NCBI GenBank assembly: GCA_032622095.1
Contig: CP136061.1
Coordinates: 128,042,754-128,106,753, forward strand
Length of the DNA stretch: 64,000 nucleotides
Direction of reading: 5' to 3'
Origin: Siphonodentalium dalli
Lineage: Eukaryota > Mollusca > Scaphopoda > Gadilida > Siphonodentaliidae
The translations under genes were made by a program, and so were the position numbers. Positions 35,301-50,300 of this stretch are shown here, piece after piece; within the stretch, counting starts at the first letter, position 1, and each line of letters begins with the position of its first letter. The notes under the pieces are model-generated. The model did not search any database. It was not told the origin of the DNA and was given only the letters and a program-made list of their open reading frames with translations.

Positions 35301-38300
35301 GCTTGTTGCCATTCATCGGAAAGCTCTCACTGATGAATGGCAACAAGCCATATTTCCGACTAAATCCTGAAAAGTTACCCATAATTCTGCTGTGGTTAAG
35401 GTGTCGATTATTTAGAGCATTACTGTAGTTATTGCATCGGGAAAGGAGCCTGTGTTTAGCCCTGTAAGCAGCCTGTGATTGGCTCGATGTTAGCTGTGAT
35501 AATCCCTGGAATCCCATACAAATCATAACACAACCATAGTTACTTCAAGCCATAGACTATGTTCAGAAAAGAAACAGACATGTGAGAAGTAATTATTTCA
35601 TACAATACAATAGTGAATGGAAAGGCGACATATTTATTTATGTTTGACCTCCTGTAAGAAATGTCTTTGATTGGTCTGAGAGCCGCACAATATATCCCAT
35701 GTTGAAAGTCTAGAGCCGTCAACATAAGGGAAACCAAGACAACCATTCTATCATCTCTCGCTGGACTGCTTTTATCATGACGTCATTTACATTAAACAGT
35801 GTTATGTAGAGATGACCAATCGGAGATTTTGAAATTATTCCGGAATAAATGTCAAATGGATGACTGTCAGCAGAACATAAAATATGTTATTGTTAATGAT
35901 TGACGGTAGCATGGTTTCACATTGACAGCTTGGAGTCTTTGTTCAACAGAGTTGTGGAATCCAAGCCATCAATGTCACACAATGTTACTGTCAAACAACC
36001 ACAATAATTAGAGGTTATTTACTTGGTTAGTTTGATATCAGCCGAGATATCAGCCTGAGGTAACTTCACCTAGCATTGATATGTCTCGGCCGATATCCAA
36101 CTAACCAAGTAATAACCTTGTTATTAATTAGATAAACTATATGGTAATACCATTACTATCCAATCTAATGTCATTCATCTAGTGTTGAAACGATTAGTGA
36201 ATTTCAAAGTCGACTAGTCGAGGCCCAAAAGTCGCGTTGCATCGACTAGTCGGTACCCGATATCAAAACTTTCAACATAACATGGTACTAGTACGGAAAA
36301 TTCATTGTACATGGCGTACACTGATGACTGATGCAATGACGGTCTATTGCATAGCGCATTTCCCTGCAGAGACACCAATTTATTTGGGAAATAATACAGC
36401 AAACATCTTAATATTTATCCAACACACTGAATGTAATTATATAATTAGACATGTGGTGGATAATGATTAGAAACACGATCATTTATACAGGTTTTTAATT
36501 TATTATCAGCGTTCGAGATTTCGTTTAGTCACGTGATCACCAATAAACCGGTGCCGAGCGGTGTCACTATAAAATGTTAATGTTCCGACTAAATATGCAT
36601 ATAGTATAGGCTACGTTGTAGAATACGATAACCAGTTCTTAATGCCAGTATCATTTATATACGGTAGCACCAATGACGTCACCTTAACTTCATCCTTAAG
36701 CGACCTTCACACAGCATCGCATCATAACCCAACAGTGCGAGATCAATTGAAATACACATGTAGTGTCTAGATCAAAGCGGTCTCCGACAAACGATAAAGC
36801 CATGTCAATCATTGCCATCATGTCGCAGTGATGTCTTTGACCTCAAACGACGAGTGAGACATTGTCTTGTCAATTTCATTCTTTCAATTAATAGTCGGGT
36901 CACCATGTGTGTCTATACTAGTAACACTGTCAATTCCGGGTGCCACCAAACGTTATACTTCCCGTAACTAATACACTATGTTCCGACTAGTCGACAGCAA
37001 AATTCAGAGTCGACGTTCTGACATTTCAGCGTCGACTACAGCTAGTCGATTAATCGTTTCAACCCTACGTTCATCAGTGTAAACATAAGATTTAATGGAC
37101 AGCAGGTAGAATATAAACGAAATTACTAAGTTTACATATTAAATAAGATATTGGCAAGTTGACACTGCATGCGTAATACCAAGCACATTATATGTCCAAG
37201 TAGATATTCATAATTTCTAATGAAATAACTTAGTAAACACCAGTTCGAAATGGCATGAAACACTTGCTATTACTTCAAGTCAAATTAGAAATTGTCGATA
37301 TATCAATCTAACTGTAACTGCGTCCCCCGAATGGCTGTTACATTGAATGTAAACACTACAAATCGCTTGGTGACATACAACTGATATCAGCTGAGTTTGG
37401 CTGGTTATCAGCCGAGTTTAGCGACCTATCAGCAGAGTTTAGAGTGATATTAGCCGAGGTCGATAATAGGTCGCACTAGGCAAAAATGTGATATCTAATT
37501 TACAACTTATAATATGACTGATGGGGAATTTGGTTCTCTTCAACCACCTGATTTAAGTAGGGCTCTTTTTTCGTTAGTTCATACTTATCATTTAATTCAG
37601 TAATATATTGATGTAAGCTGGGGTTCATGAGCCATGTCCGTTTTATTTCATAAAATGTTCCCTAAAAATATAACTAATTTTTCAGAGCCCGCAAGTACAT
37701 TGATAGCTGCCATGGCAATATAACTAACCTGGGTAAGTATTCTACAGGTGTGAGGCTGGCCATGGCCACAAGTATATTGATCGCTGCCAAGACAACATGC
37801 CGACTATATGATTTGTTCTGAAATACATAATAAGGCCATTAAAATTAAAGGTGTGCTTTCTCAAACAATTACACTGTAAACATTGTAATGAGGAAGTGGT
37901 ATCTTTTTTTTTACAAATAACAAATTCAAAGCTGAGTAATGGTAGACAACTTTATAGAAGTTTGCCTAGGATAAAAAATTCCAAGACCAGACATTTTCCT
38001 CAGCTAAAAAGTTTAATTGCATGCTCTCCCCATATAACTTCAGTTTACAATTGGAACTTGGTCCATTTTCGTGGCTGACTTTGGTTGGGTCTGGCTTAAA
38101 ATTGCTGATTATCAAGATGGTCCTTGTTATCTCAGTAGTTTTGGCATTCAACAATGAATTTATGCTGTCTGCAGACTTCCATATTGGGTCACTAAGACCA
38201 TGTCTGCAGTACATTGTTTCAATTATGCATAAAACATGGGCAGGTTCTGAAATTTGCCTCTGCTAAAAGTTAGCTGAGAAAAGTTCTTTTTGCCTCGGTA

Positions 38301-41300
38301 TTTGCCTCAGCAGATAGTCAAAATTCTAATTAACAGGGCTGAATAAGATATAATAAAGTAACATACTATTAAATTAGCACTAGCCAGTGTGTAGACTTTG
38401 TCCAGTATATTTAAGTCAACAATATGCTGCACCGTGGGGTAGGAAGACACTGATGATAATGTTGATATCTGTGAACAGGAAGGTTTTCTGTCCCCACCCT
38501 GCAAATAAATTATTTAGTGTCAATGGCACTGTAGGTCAATAGGGAATAATGTCATAAATTACAGTCAATGGTATCAATTGGATGAAAAAAGTTGGCTGTA
38601 GGGCATGCCAAAGTATTTAGTCATGAAAAGGGAAAAATCCAAGATGGCTGCCGAAAGTTATGTTTTTGATCATTCCAATTCAATAGCTATCATCTAGAGG
38701 TGATCCTAAACATGCCTGTAAATTTCAAATCTGAAATCCAAGATGGGTGCTGGCAGCCATGTTTTTTTTTATTTTTGAAAAAATTGCTGGCTCTAATCTT
38801 GAGGTCACTCCAAATATCCATATGAAGTTTAGTGACGATCAGATGAGGGATGTGCCCTGTAGGGTGTGCCGAAGGATTTAGTCATGCAAAGAGTAAAATC
38901 CAATTCGGAAAAATTAAAAATGACATGTGCAAGATGAAAAAGAAATTGCTTATTAAAGAAAAACAGATGCAAGATGAAAAAGAATATGTGGCTTATCAGC
39001 ATGTATAGTCAAAAACTTGACAACAAAGAAACTGATTGTAGAAAGAAGTAAAGCTGAGTCCTAAAATCAGTTTCTGATATATGCGACATGTATATACATG
39101 GATGATTTTGTCAAGACTGATATGCAGAGTTGGCTTTCAGAAATGAGCCATATAATAGTCATAATATGCTTGTCTATTAAAGCTGTAGCTTAAAAATTAC
39201 ATCACTATTAAACAGTGACTCAATTTTGTCCGTCTCTTTGGGAGGATTTTAAGTTTTGCACAGTGGTTTTTTGCCTTATTTCTGGAAATCAGCACAAATA
39301 AGTAGGCATTCAATGTCCCTTAAATTATTCAGAAATATAGACATTATGGACATATAGTGTGCAGTAAAACCTCTCCAAACCGGACCCTCTATAAACCTAA
39401 TCCCTCTCCATACTGAACAAATTGTCCGATCCCGATTTCACCCATTCTCACTAGAAACTTCCTCTGTAAACCGGAATCTCTCTATTCCAAACATCGGATG
39501 GCTTTTCTTGTCCATAAGTGAACCTCCGAAATCCGAGTGCAGAAAGCGTTGATGAAATAGGTACGCATATACAGGAGTACAAAACTTAGGTACTTTTTTA
39601 TCGAATTAAGATTGATCAATAATGAGTTGGATGTTCTTCGACAACACCTCTCTAATCTGAATTGAAGGGCCGGTCCAAAGGGCGTTCGCTTCGCAGAGGT
39701 TTTACAGTATTTGATTACACAAATGTAACAGAAAATAATATCAACATAGCTATGCTAAATGCAGGCTAATGACTAATCAGGACAAGCTTAGCTCTGTTAG
39801 CAGGCAAAGGTATATTACTATCTCTAAAAAGAGTCATGGCCCATTACCCCATACATATTTGAAAGTGGGTAAAGTAGATAGAAATAGATATATTAAAAAC
39901 AAATTAATTTTCAAACAAGACAATGACAGTGGAGTCACTCATCTGACTGTAAAGACTGAGAAAACTGGGACTCTGAAGACTACAACAGACCGTACTTGTC
40001 AAATTTACATACATTGGCCTACAATATCTACCTTGACTTTGTAAGCCAGTGCATTCTCTTATATATGCGAGGCTCCCTAAGGGATACTCACATATATAAG
40101 AGAATGAACTGATGCAGAGTCCTTAAATTACATGTCATAAACAAATATGCAACACCCCCCCCCCACCCCATCTCTGCAAGAATAGGACATCTGTGATTTA
40201 TTTGGATGCCTGACAACCAACTCAGACAGGCAATTAAAACCCTACCCCATGTTCAATTTGAGGAAATATATGTGTGCCCCACTGTTATGAGTACACATAA
40301 ACATTTTCAAATAAAACAAGTGGATTAAACATCATTCATGCTACCAGTCCTGCAGCTAGGTATTGTTTCTGCTAGGAGAACAGATGATATTGAGATCACT
40401 ACGAATTACTCTGTAATAACTAGAGAGCTTTACAGAGTTGTACCAGTATGTTGTGCTATTGGTGTCAAATATAATTGAATTGCGCAGGGACCTGGCTACA
40501 GTGTGCAGGTGGGGGGGGGCAGGGGCAAGGGGGGTGTAAATACAGATTTAAATTTAAAAAAAAACTGAAGTTAAAATGTTAAAAATAATATATATTTTTT
40601 TTCATTTAAATTTTTTTAAAGAGTTATGTCCCTGGCTCTGCCCTTGTTTAACCTGCCAGTGACCCCATTTGGACAAATCTGAATCCCAGTCATCCAAGGA
40701 CTCTCCATACCAAATATAAGCCTGACGGTTCTTGAGAAGTCGTTTTAAGAATTACTATGGAGGGAAAGAGTTATGGCCATGGCTTCGCAACTATCTGACT
40801 TTACCTCATTCTAACAAATCTGAATACCGGTCACCTACAAAAAATCCACATGAGATATGAACCCATTTGGTCTTATGGTTCTGGAGAAGAAGATGTTTAA
40901 AGAATTGTTGACAGATGGACGTACATACAGCGGACAACGAGTGATGACTATATCTCCACTTAACTGGAGACTTTGTCTCAGGTGAGCTAAAACTGTTCTT
41001 GGGCAAGGCTGATTATTTTATGGGTTGGAATCTATAGAAAATATCACTAAATTATATTTTCTTCATAAATTTAACCTGGAAGAGGAATTAAATCTTTAAA
41101 CTACTGACCTCATCTATAGACTGGCCTGAGCCTAACACAGTTACTTCATCATCCAAGCTATTTTTCAGCAATATTGAATCCCGAACTTCTGGACAACAAC
41201 ATACAAGCCTCTTTAGAACCTGAAGTGCTATATTAGCTTGTTTTTCTAAATTGTTTGCGTATATTAATCCATCCTTGAATAGAGATAAGAATGAACTGCA

Positions 41301-44300
41301 CAGAGAATCTGGGGAACTTTCTGCTGACGAGCAGCTTGAAGTTAGTGGACTAGCTGAGATCATGTTGGATTGTGTCATTTCGAGATAACTTTTCAAGTAG
41401 TCGTCTATCAACGGGAGAAAACTCCGCATACAACTCTCCATCAATGAATCATTCACGCTGTTGCATTTCAGTAACTGATGAAGAGCAAACATTGCTGACG
41501 TTGAGTTCATCTGTTCAGATAATGACTGTCTGGTTTGACATATGGAACTGCTTGATGACACGGACACATCCCCTGATCTGAAAACAAAATAAATATTACT
41601 GATTCTAATTCCCTTTATGCAGTTTATTGGCAACACTGAAATCTGATTGGTTGATTAGCTAAGAATATAGTTTGAAAATTTTGCCCACAGTACTATAATA
41701 AAGTACATCACTTTTCTACTCTAGATAAGGCCAAATAAATTTTTTAAATACTGTGTTCGCGGACACCTCCCTCATCGACCAAAAATAGGAGTCATTAACA
41801 AAATTCATTCACAATTTTATCCAGACTTTTCAAAGGGTTATAAACTCATTCTCCAATTTATCCACAGCTAGAAATTTTGATAGGTTTCCATCGAAGAAAT
41901 AATGGTTAAAAGGCATTGCAAGATAGGCATGACAGTCAATATTGTCGACAATGTATATCCACCAAATCAAAATGGCTGCAGTACAGACTGGTGAAAGTTT
42001 GCAAGGAATCAACAAACCAAACAAATTAACCTAGCTATATGAGATGCAGAATGAGGTCCCCAGAGGGTGAATTTAGTGACACTACCCCACACAGCGGGCT
42101 AGCACCACTAAGTTCACCCCCAGGAGACCTCATTCTGCTTTGGCCTCATCTTCTGGGAAGTATCTGTAGTCTCAAATTAACATTGTATTTAATTACTTTT
42201 TCCCTTCTGTTCAGTTTCTATATCCTCTAATTTTAATAAATTTAAATTATAACAGACCATTCCAATATATACTAGAATAAAACCTTTCCAATCCGGGCTC
42301 TCAAAAATCTAATCCCTCACCACACCGAACAAACTGCCTGGTCCCGAAATCAATCAAGTGCAATGTCACTAAAAATTACCTCTATAATATGGACCTCTCC
42401 ATTCTGAACACCAACAAGGATTTTGCAACCATAAGCAGCACTCATAATTGGCTATGGCAATCAGCAATGCCGAACCCATTTGCTGAAGCAAACTGGGCCA
42501 CGGCAAAAGGTTGCGGATTGCCGAAGCCAAACAATCTCAATTAACAGGACTGTGTAAGCGACCGAACATTGTGTTTTCATACCATTGTCTAACTTACTGG
42601 CCTAATTAGTTAATTGTCTTTTGTTCAGCAAACAGTTGAGAACTCAGTTAGATTATCATTACATCATTGACAGTTTATTTTTACATTTAATAGCTAATAA
42701 ACTATTGGACAGAGTTTTCACAAGCACTGTCAACATAAACACTGGTTCTCATTGTCCCTAGTGGTAACTTTGTCACCAAACTATTTTCATCCAGAATGAT
42801 TGAAACATCTCAGACTTCACACAAACAATTGAATGCCAAACTGAAATTGAGTTTGTAAAATTATCTACAATCTTCGTCATTGAAAAGCCGTCAAAGAAAT
42901 AGCTTATTATAAAAAATGGAATCGACAAATCGACGATTATCGTTGATCAGTGGCATAATTAAAAACAGAGATCATAATAAAGTTGGTCTTTATATTTTTT
43001 AAATAGTTTTATCTACACATTTGTATCATTAGTTTCATATCAATATTTCTATTATTGTGTTGTTTATTAAAGTTACATCAATTAAATTTGCATCTGGATA
43101 AAAATTTGTAATGGAGTAATTTTCTATAAACAGAACACCACCCTAACCAAACAAAAAGGTCAGACCGAATGGTGTTCAGTTAGTCGAGGTTTTAATGTAA
43201 TAAAACTGATCAGGAGAATCCTTTCAGTAATTAAACCCTTCCACGACTGGAGCTTCCAGAATTTTGCGAAAACCCTGTGCCAATGCATTCTCTTATAGGG
43301 AGCCTCGCATATATAAGAGAATACATTGGCCAAACAATATTTACCTTGACCTTGTAAGGCAGTGAATTCTCTTAAATATGCGAGGCTCATTACGGGAGAC
43401 TAACATATATAGGAGAATGCACTGGCATTACATCTTTAATGCTGCACCAGCACAGCTAACGTCATGAACACTGACAACCCACAATCAGAGTAATTATGTC
43501 AAAAGAAGATTCTCCTGAGGGAATTGCAGAATACTGACTCTTAACCCTTTCAGTGCCAGGTCCAATTTTTGTATCAACCCATATACCCTGTGCCAATGCA
43601 TTCTCTTATATATGCGAGTCGACCATAGGTCGCCTCGCATATATAAGAGAATGCATTGGCCTAACAATTTTTCATCATTTGTTTTTATTTTTTACAATTT
43701 TTTACAATTTTAATAATTTTTTCTTATATTCTTTAACAGACTTATTTTGTAGGTTTAGTGCCAGGGAATCTTTTTTCATGGGCATCAAAATTATTACTAT
43801 GAATACTTGGTGATAGTTTTGAGTTATAACATGCCCCTAAGGTTTTATCCAGTTTGTTTTTAAATTTGCTATAGTACGCTTAAGCATACCCAAAAAAAAT
43901 TCAACCCAAAAAAATCTATAAAAAAATAAAATAAAATAATTTTTAATTTTTTAATTTTTAGGGCCGATTTTACAGACCGTAAATTAGGGCCAATGAGATC
44001 GGCCCCTGGCACTGAAAGGGTTAATGTCACGATTATTGATTAGGCCAAAAAAAAAATACCTATGTTTAGGGTTTCCCGACCTACCCAAGAAAAAGGTGCC
44101 TACCCAAATCTTTTTATTGGACTGTAGAGACAGATCTCTTCTTTTTTGCTCAGTGGGAAGGGCATCGAAAGGTATCTTACCCATTTTCAAACCTCTCATA
44201 TATATATGAGGTTATAAAAATGTTTTATTAGTCTAGTAGTGATCTGACTAATTCAAGAATAACAATATTCAGTATTTCTAGATTGAATTGTCAATGACCC

Positions 44301-47300
44301 AATGGAATACAGAATAAAAAAATTTGAAAAAAAAAAAATTCCCTACCTACCTACCCTAATTATTTTTGGACCATGTAACCCTAAACACAGATATTTTTTT
44401 TTGGCCTTATCTATAAAAAGTAGAAATTTACTAGTTTCTGATTCTGAAGAAAAACCAATTCCAGTTTAAAATTTTGAATATTTGAAACATTAATGTAGAC
44501 TCTAGTTCTTGGCGGAAACCAAACGTTAAACAGATGGGTAGGAAAAAAGAAAGGAATCTAAAAGAAACAATAATGCTGCAAACATTGAAAAAACATTTTT
44601 ATAAAATTGAGTTGCAAAAATTGATTAAACAGCCTTGAAGTAAATCTGCAGCAAGGCAAACCTTAACCTTTTCATGATGCGAGCTGTGCTGGGGCAGCAT
44701 TAAAGATCCTGTGCCAGTGCATTATCTTATATATGTGAGTCTCACATAGGGAGCCTCGTATATATAAGAGAATGCACTGGCTTACACTGTCAAGGTAAAT
44801 ATTGTTAGGCCAATGTAATTTCTTATTTATGCGAGGCTCCCTATGGGAGATTTGCATATATATGAGAATGCATTGGCACACGGTTTTGGGAAAATTTTGG
44901 GAAGCTCCAGTCATGGAAGGATTAATATTTTCAGCACATAATATAATAGAGTTCTAGAAGAATTTCTCTGTCTTCATATTTACTCAAAACTTAATGGTGG
45001 TGAAATGGTCTCTCACCTTTTTTTAAGTACTGGTGACAAGAAATTTGCTTTATCTCTGTCATATGTGAGGCAAGAGACGTCACTAATTACCACTGGTGAG
45101 TGCATCAGATCCATCAAGCCTCGTTCTGAAATTCCTGTCTGGATAGACAGGTTCACCTCAAATAAGGCAGAAACTGCCTGGGGACCAGTCATATATCCTG
45201 AAAAAGAATGATGTGCATTAGTGGTATTTAGCTATCTCCTTGGGTGAAAATTATGACACATATATGACAGATATGTGTGTTTTATGTGCTGGTCATGATT
45301 GTATCCATTCTTTTTTGTGACGAAGCTTGTTTTGGGTAGAGTAAAGAGACAAATAAAAACTGAATTAAATTAAATTAAAAGTGATTATGGGATATAACGC
45401 TGACAAAAATCATTGGTTTCAACCTAGATTTCAAACGTGGCTTGTAAATCATATGGGTTGTTCACATATCATATTTTAGATTTAATTGGAAAAGCAGGAA
45501 CACTGACAAAATTCATTTTTAGCAAACCATGATTCAAACTTGATCCATATTTCCATGTGGCTAATCTGGATACAAATTCGAAAGAAATTATATTTCTATG
45601 TCATGTACCAAACTGTATTATATTTGATTAATTGTTCCGACTTATATTATAGAGTTCTTACATTTAGGGTTATTCACAATGTATTAGATTAAAATAATTC
45701 TCAAATCTTCATGATGGCCCCACTGAATTGTGCTGTTTTAAAATTTTCAGATATTATTTGCCTGTTTATCTTGGTGTCATATTAGACTATGTATGTTTAA
45801 CCCTTTCATGACGGGAGCTGCGCTGGTGCAGCATTAAAGACCACGTGCCAGTGCATTCTCTTATATATATGTGAGTCTCCCATAGCGAAAAAAATCAACA
45901 TTTCCAGATAAACAAAGATGAATAACTCTAAAACAGAAATAATTCCTCTGAATGTTCTCAGTGGTGAACATCCATTGCAACTTTCATTGAGATCCGACAA
46001 CCTGTGGTTGAGATATCTCCTTGGATGGCAAAAAAACAATATTTCCAGATAAACAAAGATGAATAACTCTAGAGCGGGAAAACCCAAATAAAATGATTGA
46101 ACACTCCTCTGAATGTCTTCGTAGTGGTGAACATCCAATCAAATTTCATTGAGATATGACAACCTATGGTTCAGATATCTGCTTGGACAGCCAAAAAAAA
46201 ATTACAATGATCAATACCTCTAAAATGGAAAACCTGAACAAAACGATTGAACACTCCACTGAATGCCCTCATACTGGTACCAGTACACATCCACACCAAA
46301 TTTTATTGAGATCTGACAACCGTGGTTGAGATATCTGCTTGGACAGACAGAAAGAGAGATGGTATGATGGACATATAGATGGATGGACAGATGGATGACT
46401 GGGGGTATAATATAAAGGAGATAACGTTCAACTTATCACTGACCTTTTAAGTTAAAATTACCTAGAAAAGATAACTCTGTACTGCCACTTGCCAAATTTG
46501 TCAATGGCAAAAAATAATTTCAGTTGGCAAAATAAAATTGAATTGGCAAACATATGGCAAGTGTGTATTTAATTTTGTTAAATGTCTTCAAAAGTCACTA
46601 ACAAACTAAAAAATTCACAAAACAGATATTCAAAGATAGCTAATTGACTGTTGTTAAAATATGAGTCATAAAAAGTGATGGTCTGTAAAGTTTGTATTGA
46701 GGCTGGTATACCAGTAAGTAATTAGTTTATAACCGGCTGTTCAATTCTCAAGAAAAATTACGTCACTTTGCACAATACAGCAAACTGTAATGATAAAATC
46801 GTTTTTTCAGGTAATACTCTTCATCTGTTGTGGTCATGGAGGTCATGCACGCAGTCATTGCAGCAATGCATATTAATGGCGACATTGTATTCCATGTATT
46901 TATGATGATCCATATTTTATGACCAAGGATAATAAGACAAATATGTTAATCAGATGAATGTTAATGGCGACTGATTAATTAGAGGCTCTTTGTCTCCAAC
47001 ACCGAGTCGAAATAATATATATGCTTTGATGACTTGTAATTTGTAACATAGCAAATTTGATATATTATTATTAATTATAACTTTGTCAATGCATTTATTA
47101 TGAATACAGATGCATTTTATCTTCAAATGAGATTTGTTCCTAAATTTTCCCAAATTAGACCCTCAATTCAATTTGGCAAGAGAACATTTTGGTGTCCAGC
47201 ACAAACATTGAGCCTATGAGGATGGTGGTTCAGCATAATTAGGTAACCCTCTGATGACGGGAGCTTCCTAAAGTTTTGTGAAAACCATGTGTACCCTATG

Positions 47301-50300
47301 CATTCTCTTATATAAATGCGATTGGCCATAGGGCGCCTCGAATATATATAAGAGAATGCATTGGCCTAATAATATTTACCTTGACCAAGTAAGCCAGTGC
47401 ATTCTCTTATATATGGGAGACTCGCATATATAAGAGAATTTAATAGCACAGAGTCTTTAATGCTGCACCATTGCAGCTCTCGCCAAGAAAGGGTTAATGA
47501 AGACTCAATTGATTGCCAACATAACAGTGAACATCCACATCAAATTTCATTGATATCCGTCAATCAGTGGTGGAGATATGGACAAAAAGCCACTTCCAAA
47601 TTGACAAAGATGAATAACTCAAGAACGGAAAACCAGAAAAAAAAACGATTGAACAATCAATAAAATGATTGAACATTGATTGCCCTAATAGTAGTGAACA
47701 TCCATACCAAATTTCATTGAGATTCCTCAACCGGTGGTGGAGATATCTGTCGGACGGACAAAAAAACCCAACATTTGCAGATAAACAAAGATGAATAACT
47801 CTAAAACGGAAAATAAAAACAAATCAATTTAACACTCCGTTGAATGCCCTCATAGTAGTGAACATCCATACCAAATTTCATTCAGATCTGACAGCTAGTG
47901 TTTGAGATATCTGCCTGGACAGACAGATGGTCAGATGGAAAAACAGACGGATAGATGTCTGTATGGACAGACAGATGGACTGACGGAAGGACGAGGTCAA
48001 TCCAGTATACTCTTCGAGAGTGGGGTATAATAACTAAAGCTACCTTCTGATTGATCAACAGACAGTTTTGTTCTTCTTCTGTGTGACTCTGCAGCCATAG
48101 AACTTGTCATTGTAGCTTTAAAACAGATAAAAATTCATAGATGAGTGCAGTATTTCATTATCAGATACCTAGGAACCCAACTACAAAGACTATGAAAGAC
48201 AGAAGATCCACAATTACCTGTTAATAATAATAATATAATAATATAATAATAACGCAGTTTTGAGCCACAAATCAACCGGGGTGCTCTCGGGCTTCACATG
48301 GACAAGCATATGCATATACATAAATACATGCATTAAATAAATTGAGACACCATGGTTTCATCAACATGCGCATGTATTTAATCAGGCCTTCTTGTCCTTA
48401 GGCGGGAAAGCAATTTGGAAGATATGAGTCTTGGGGCCTATTTAAATTCTGAAATATCTTGTGCAGATTTGATAGAAATGGGTAGTTGGTTCCAAATAAA
48501 TGGCCCAGCTGCCGAAAATGCTCGATCCCCGCTAAGAATTGCACAATAATAACAAATTTAAACTAAAATGGTTCTAATTCTCTCTCAACCTTTTATTTGT
48601 GTTATCTTGGTACCACCTAGTTAATTAAGTTAACGCAAGGAAGGGTATAGTATAGAATAGTTATTTGATTGCTTTGCTTCCAGCAAAACAGAGCAATTTA
48701 CTAAATACTATTTACACCAAGTTGGTAAACTGATACATGGAAGGCAAGAAATATTTTTAAAAAATAGTAATTATAATTGTTAAATATGTATGTGGCACAC
48801 TATACCTTACATTAATTTCAATTGACTTACACTTATTATTATTACACGACTCATTGGGCATATTATACTGTTCAAACTTTCAAAGCTATTCCCAGGACAC
48901 GGCTCTCACAATTTAATGAAGCTTACCATAACGCATACCTGGAATCCCTCAGTGATCACCCATCCTAATAGAAACAGGCATACCTGCTGCTTAACTTTCA
49001 TCTTCTGTCATTTCACGAGAACCAAATCACAAACTAAAGCTGATCTTGAGGTAAATAAATAATTCTAGAATACCTCCTTACCTTGATGGCATGTTGACTT
49101 TGTCAAGTCTGTTTCTCCACTAGTTCCAGGTCGTCTCTCATGTATTCGGAATGAGTTATCAACAATGAGTTCTTTGTTGACACATTTAGAAGTATGAGCT
49201 ACTTTCCGCACCTTAGGACTCCTAATTGGGCTAGTTTTCACTCTCCCAACAACCTGAGAACATTGTGACTGATTTGGATTTTCTAAATTTGCTTTAACTC
49301 TCTGCAATTCAAGAACGTCTCTTTCTTTAAACTGCAGCTGGATTTTTAGTGTCTCAACCTCTCCTCGCAGACCCTTTTCTGTTGCTGTTTGCTCTCTTCT
49401 CTCCTTTTCTTTTTCATTTACCTTTTCTTGTTTGAGTTGAGATATCTCAGAATCTTTCTTCCGGTTGCTATCCCTTAAATTTTTTATTTCGCCTACCTTT
49501 AGACACATTTCCTCCTGCATCGTGAGTTTCTGCAAATATATCAGACAGGATTTCATTGAGACCTTATAACCCCATGGCTGAGATACTCAAACGGACGGAC
49601 AAAAAAACCCCAAAGGATAACTCTAGAGCAGAATTTCCAAAATATCTGATGAATGAACAGAAAAAATATATTCACGAATAATCAAAAGAGGTTAACTCTA
49701 GAACAGAAAATATGAATGTCATTGGGGCCTCTTTTTAACCCTTTGAGTGTCAGGGGCCGATCTCATCGGCCCTAATTTATGGTATGTAGAGTGCCCTGAA
49801 AAATAAAAAAATAAAAAATTGTTTTTGTTTTTTTTAGATTTTTTTTTTTTTGGGTTGAATGTTATTTTGGGTATGCTTAGTGTGCGTTTCAGTGGACCAT
49901 TCCGGATTACTCGGTTCATATTGAGCATGCGCAAACGACTCGAATATAGCTCTGGGTCGTTCCAATGGTCGCACTTCGAAAAAGGGGCATAACTCAGTCA
50001 AAATCATGCAGACGAAACCCATATTCAAACTTGATCTGTATTTTGGTGTGGTAAACTAACATACCTAATTTGGTTCAGTTCACTGGATTCAATCTAAAGT
50101 TATCATCCGGAAACCAAAAGCGGACAGACGGACAATGGACGGCTGGGCGGACGGCACGACAACCCATTTAATAATATAACCGTTTTTTTCAAATGGGCAT
50201 ATCAAAATCGGGCAGATGTTTATTCAACAGTATGCCTCAAGAAAAGTAAGCTGTATATAGGCCATCTACGATTTTCAAAATAGTTAAACTGATAACCATG

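Noticed and set aside
35540-35746. Possible ATRIP exon on the minus strand in intron 9
   Set aside because: No phase-compatible splice pair and no similarity; exon 10 at 32878-33020 accounts for the missing region.
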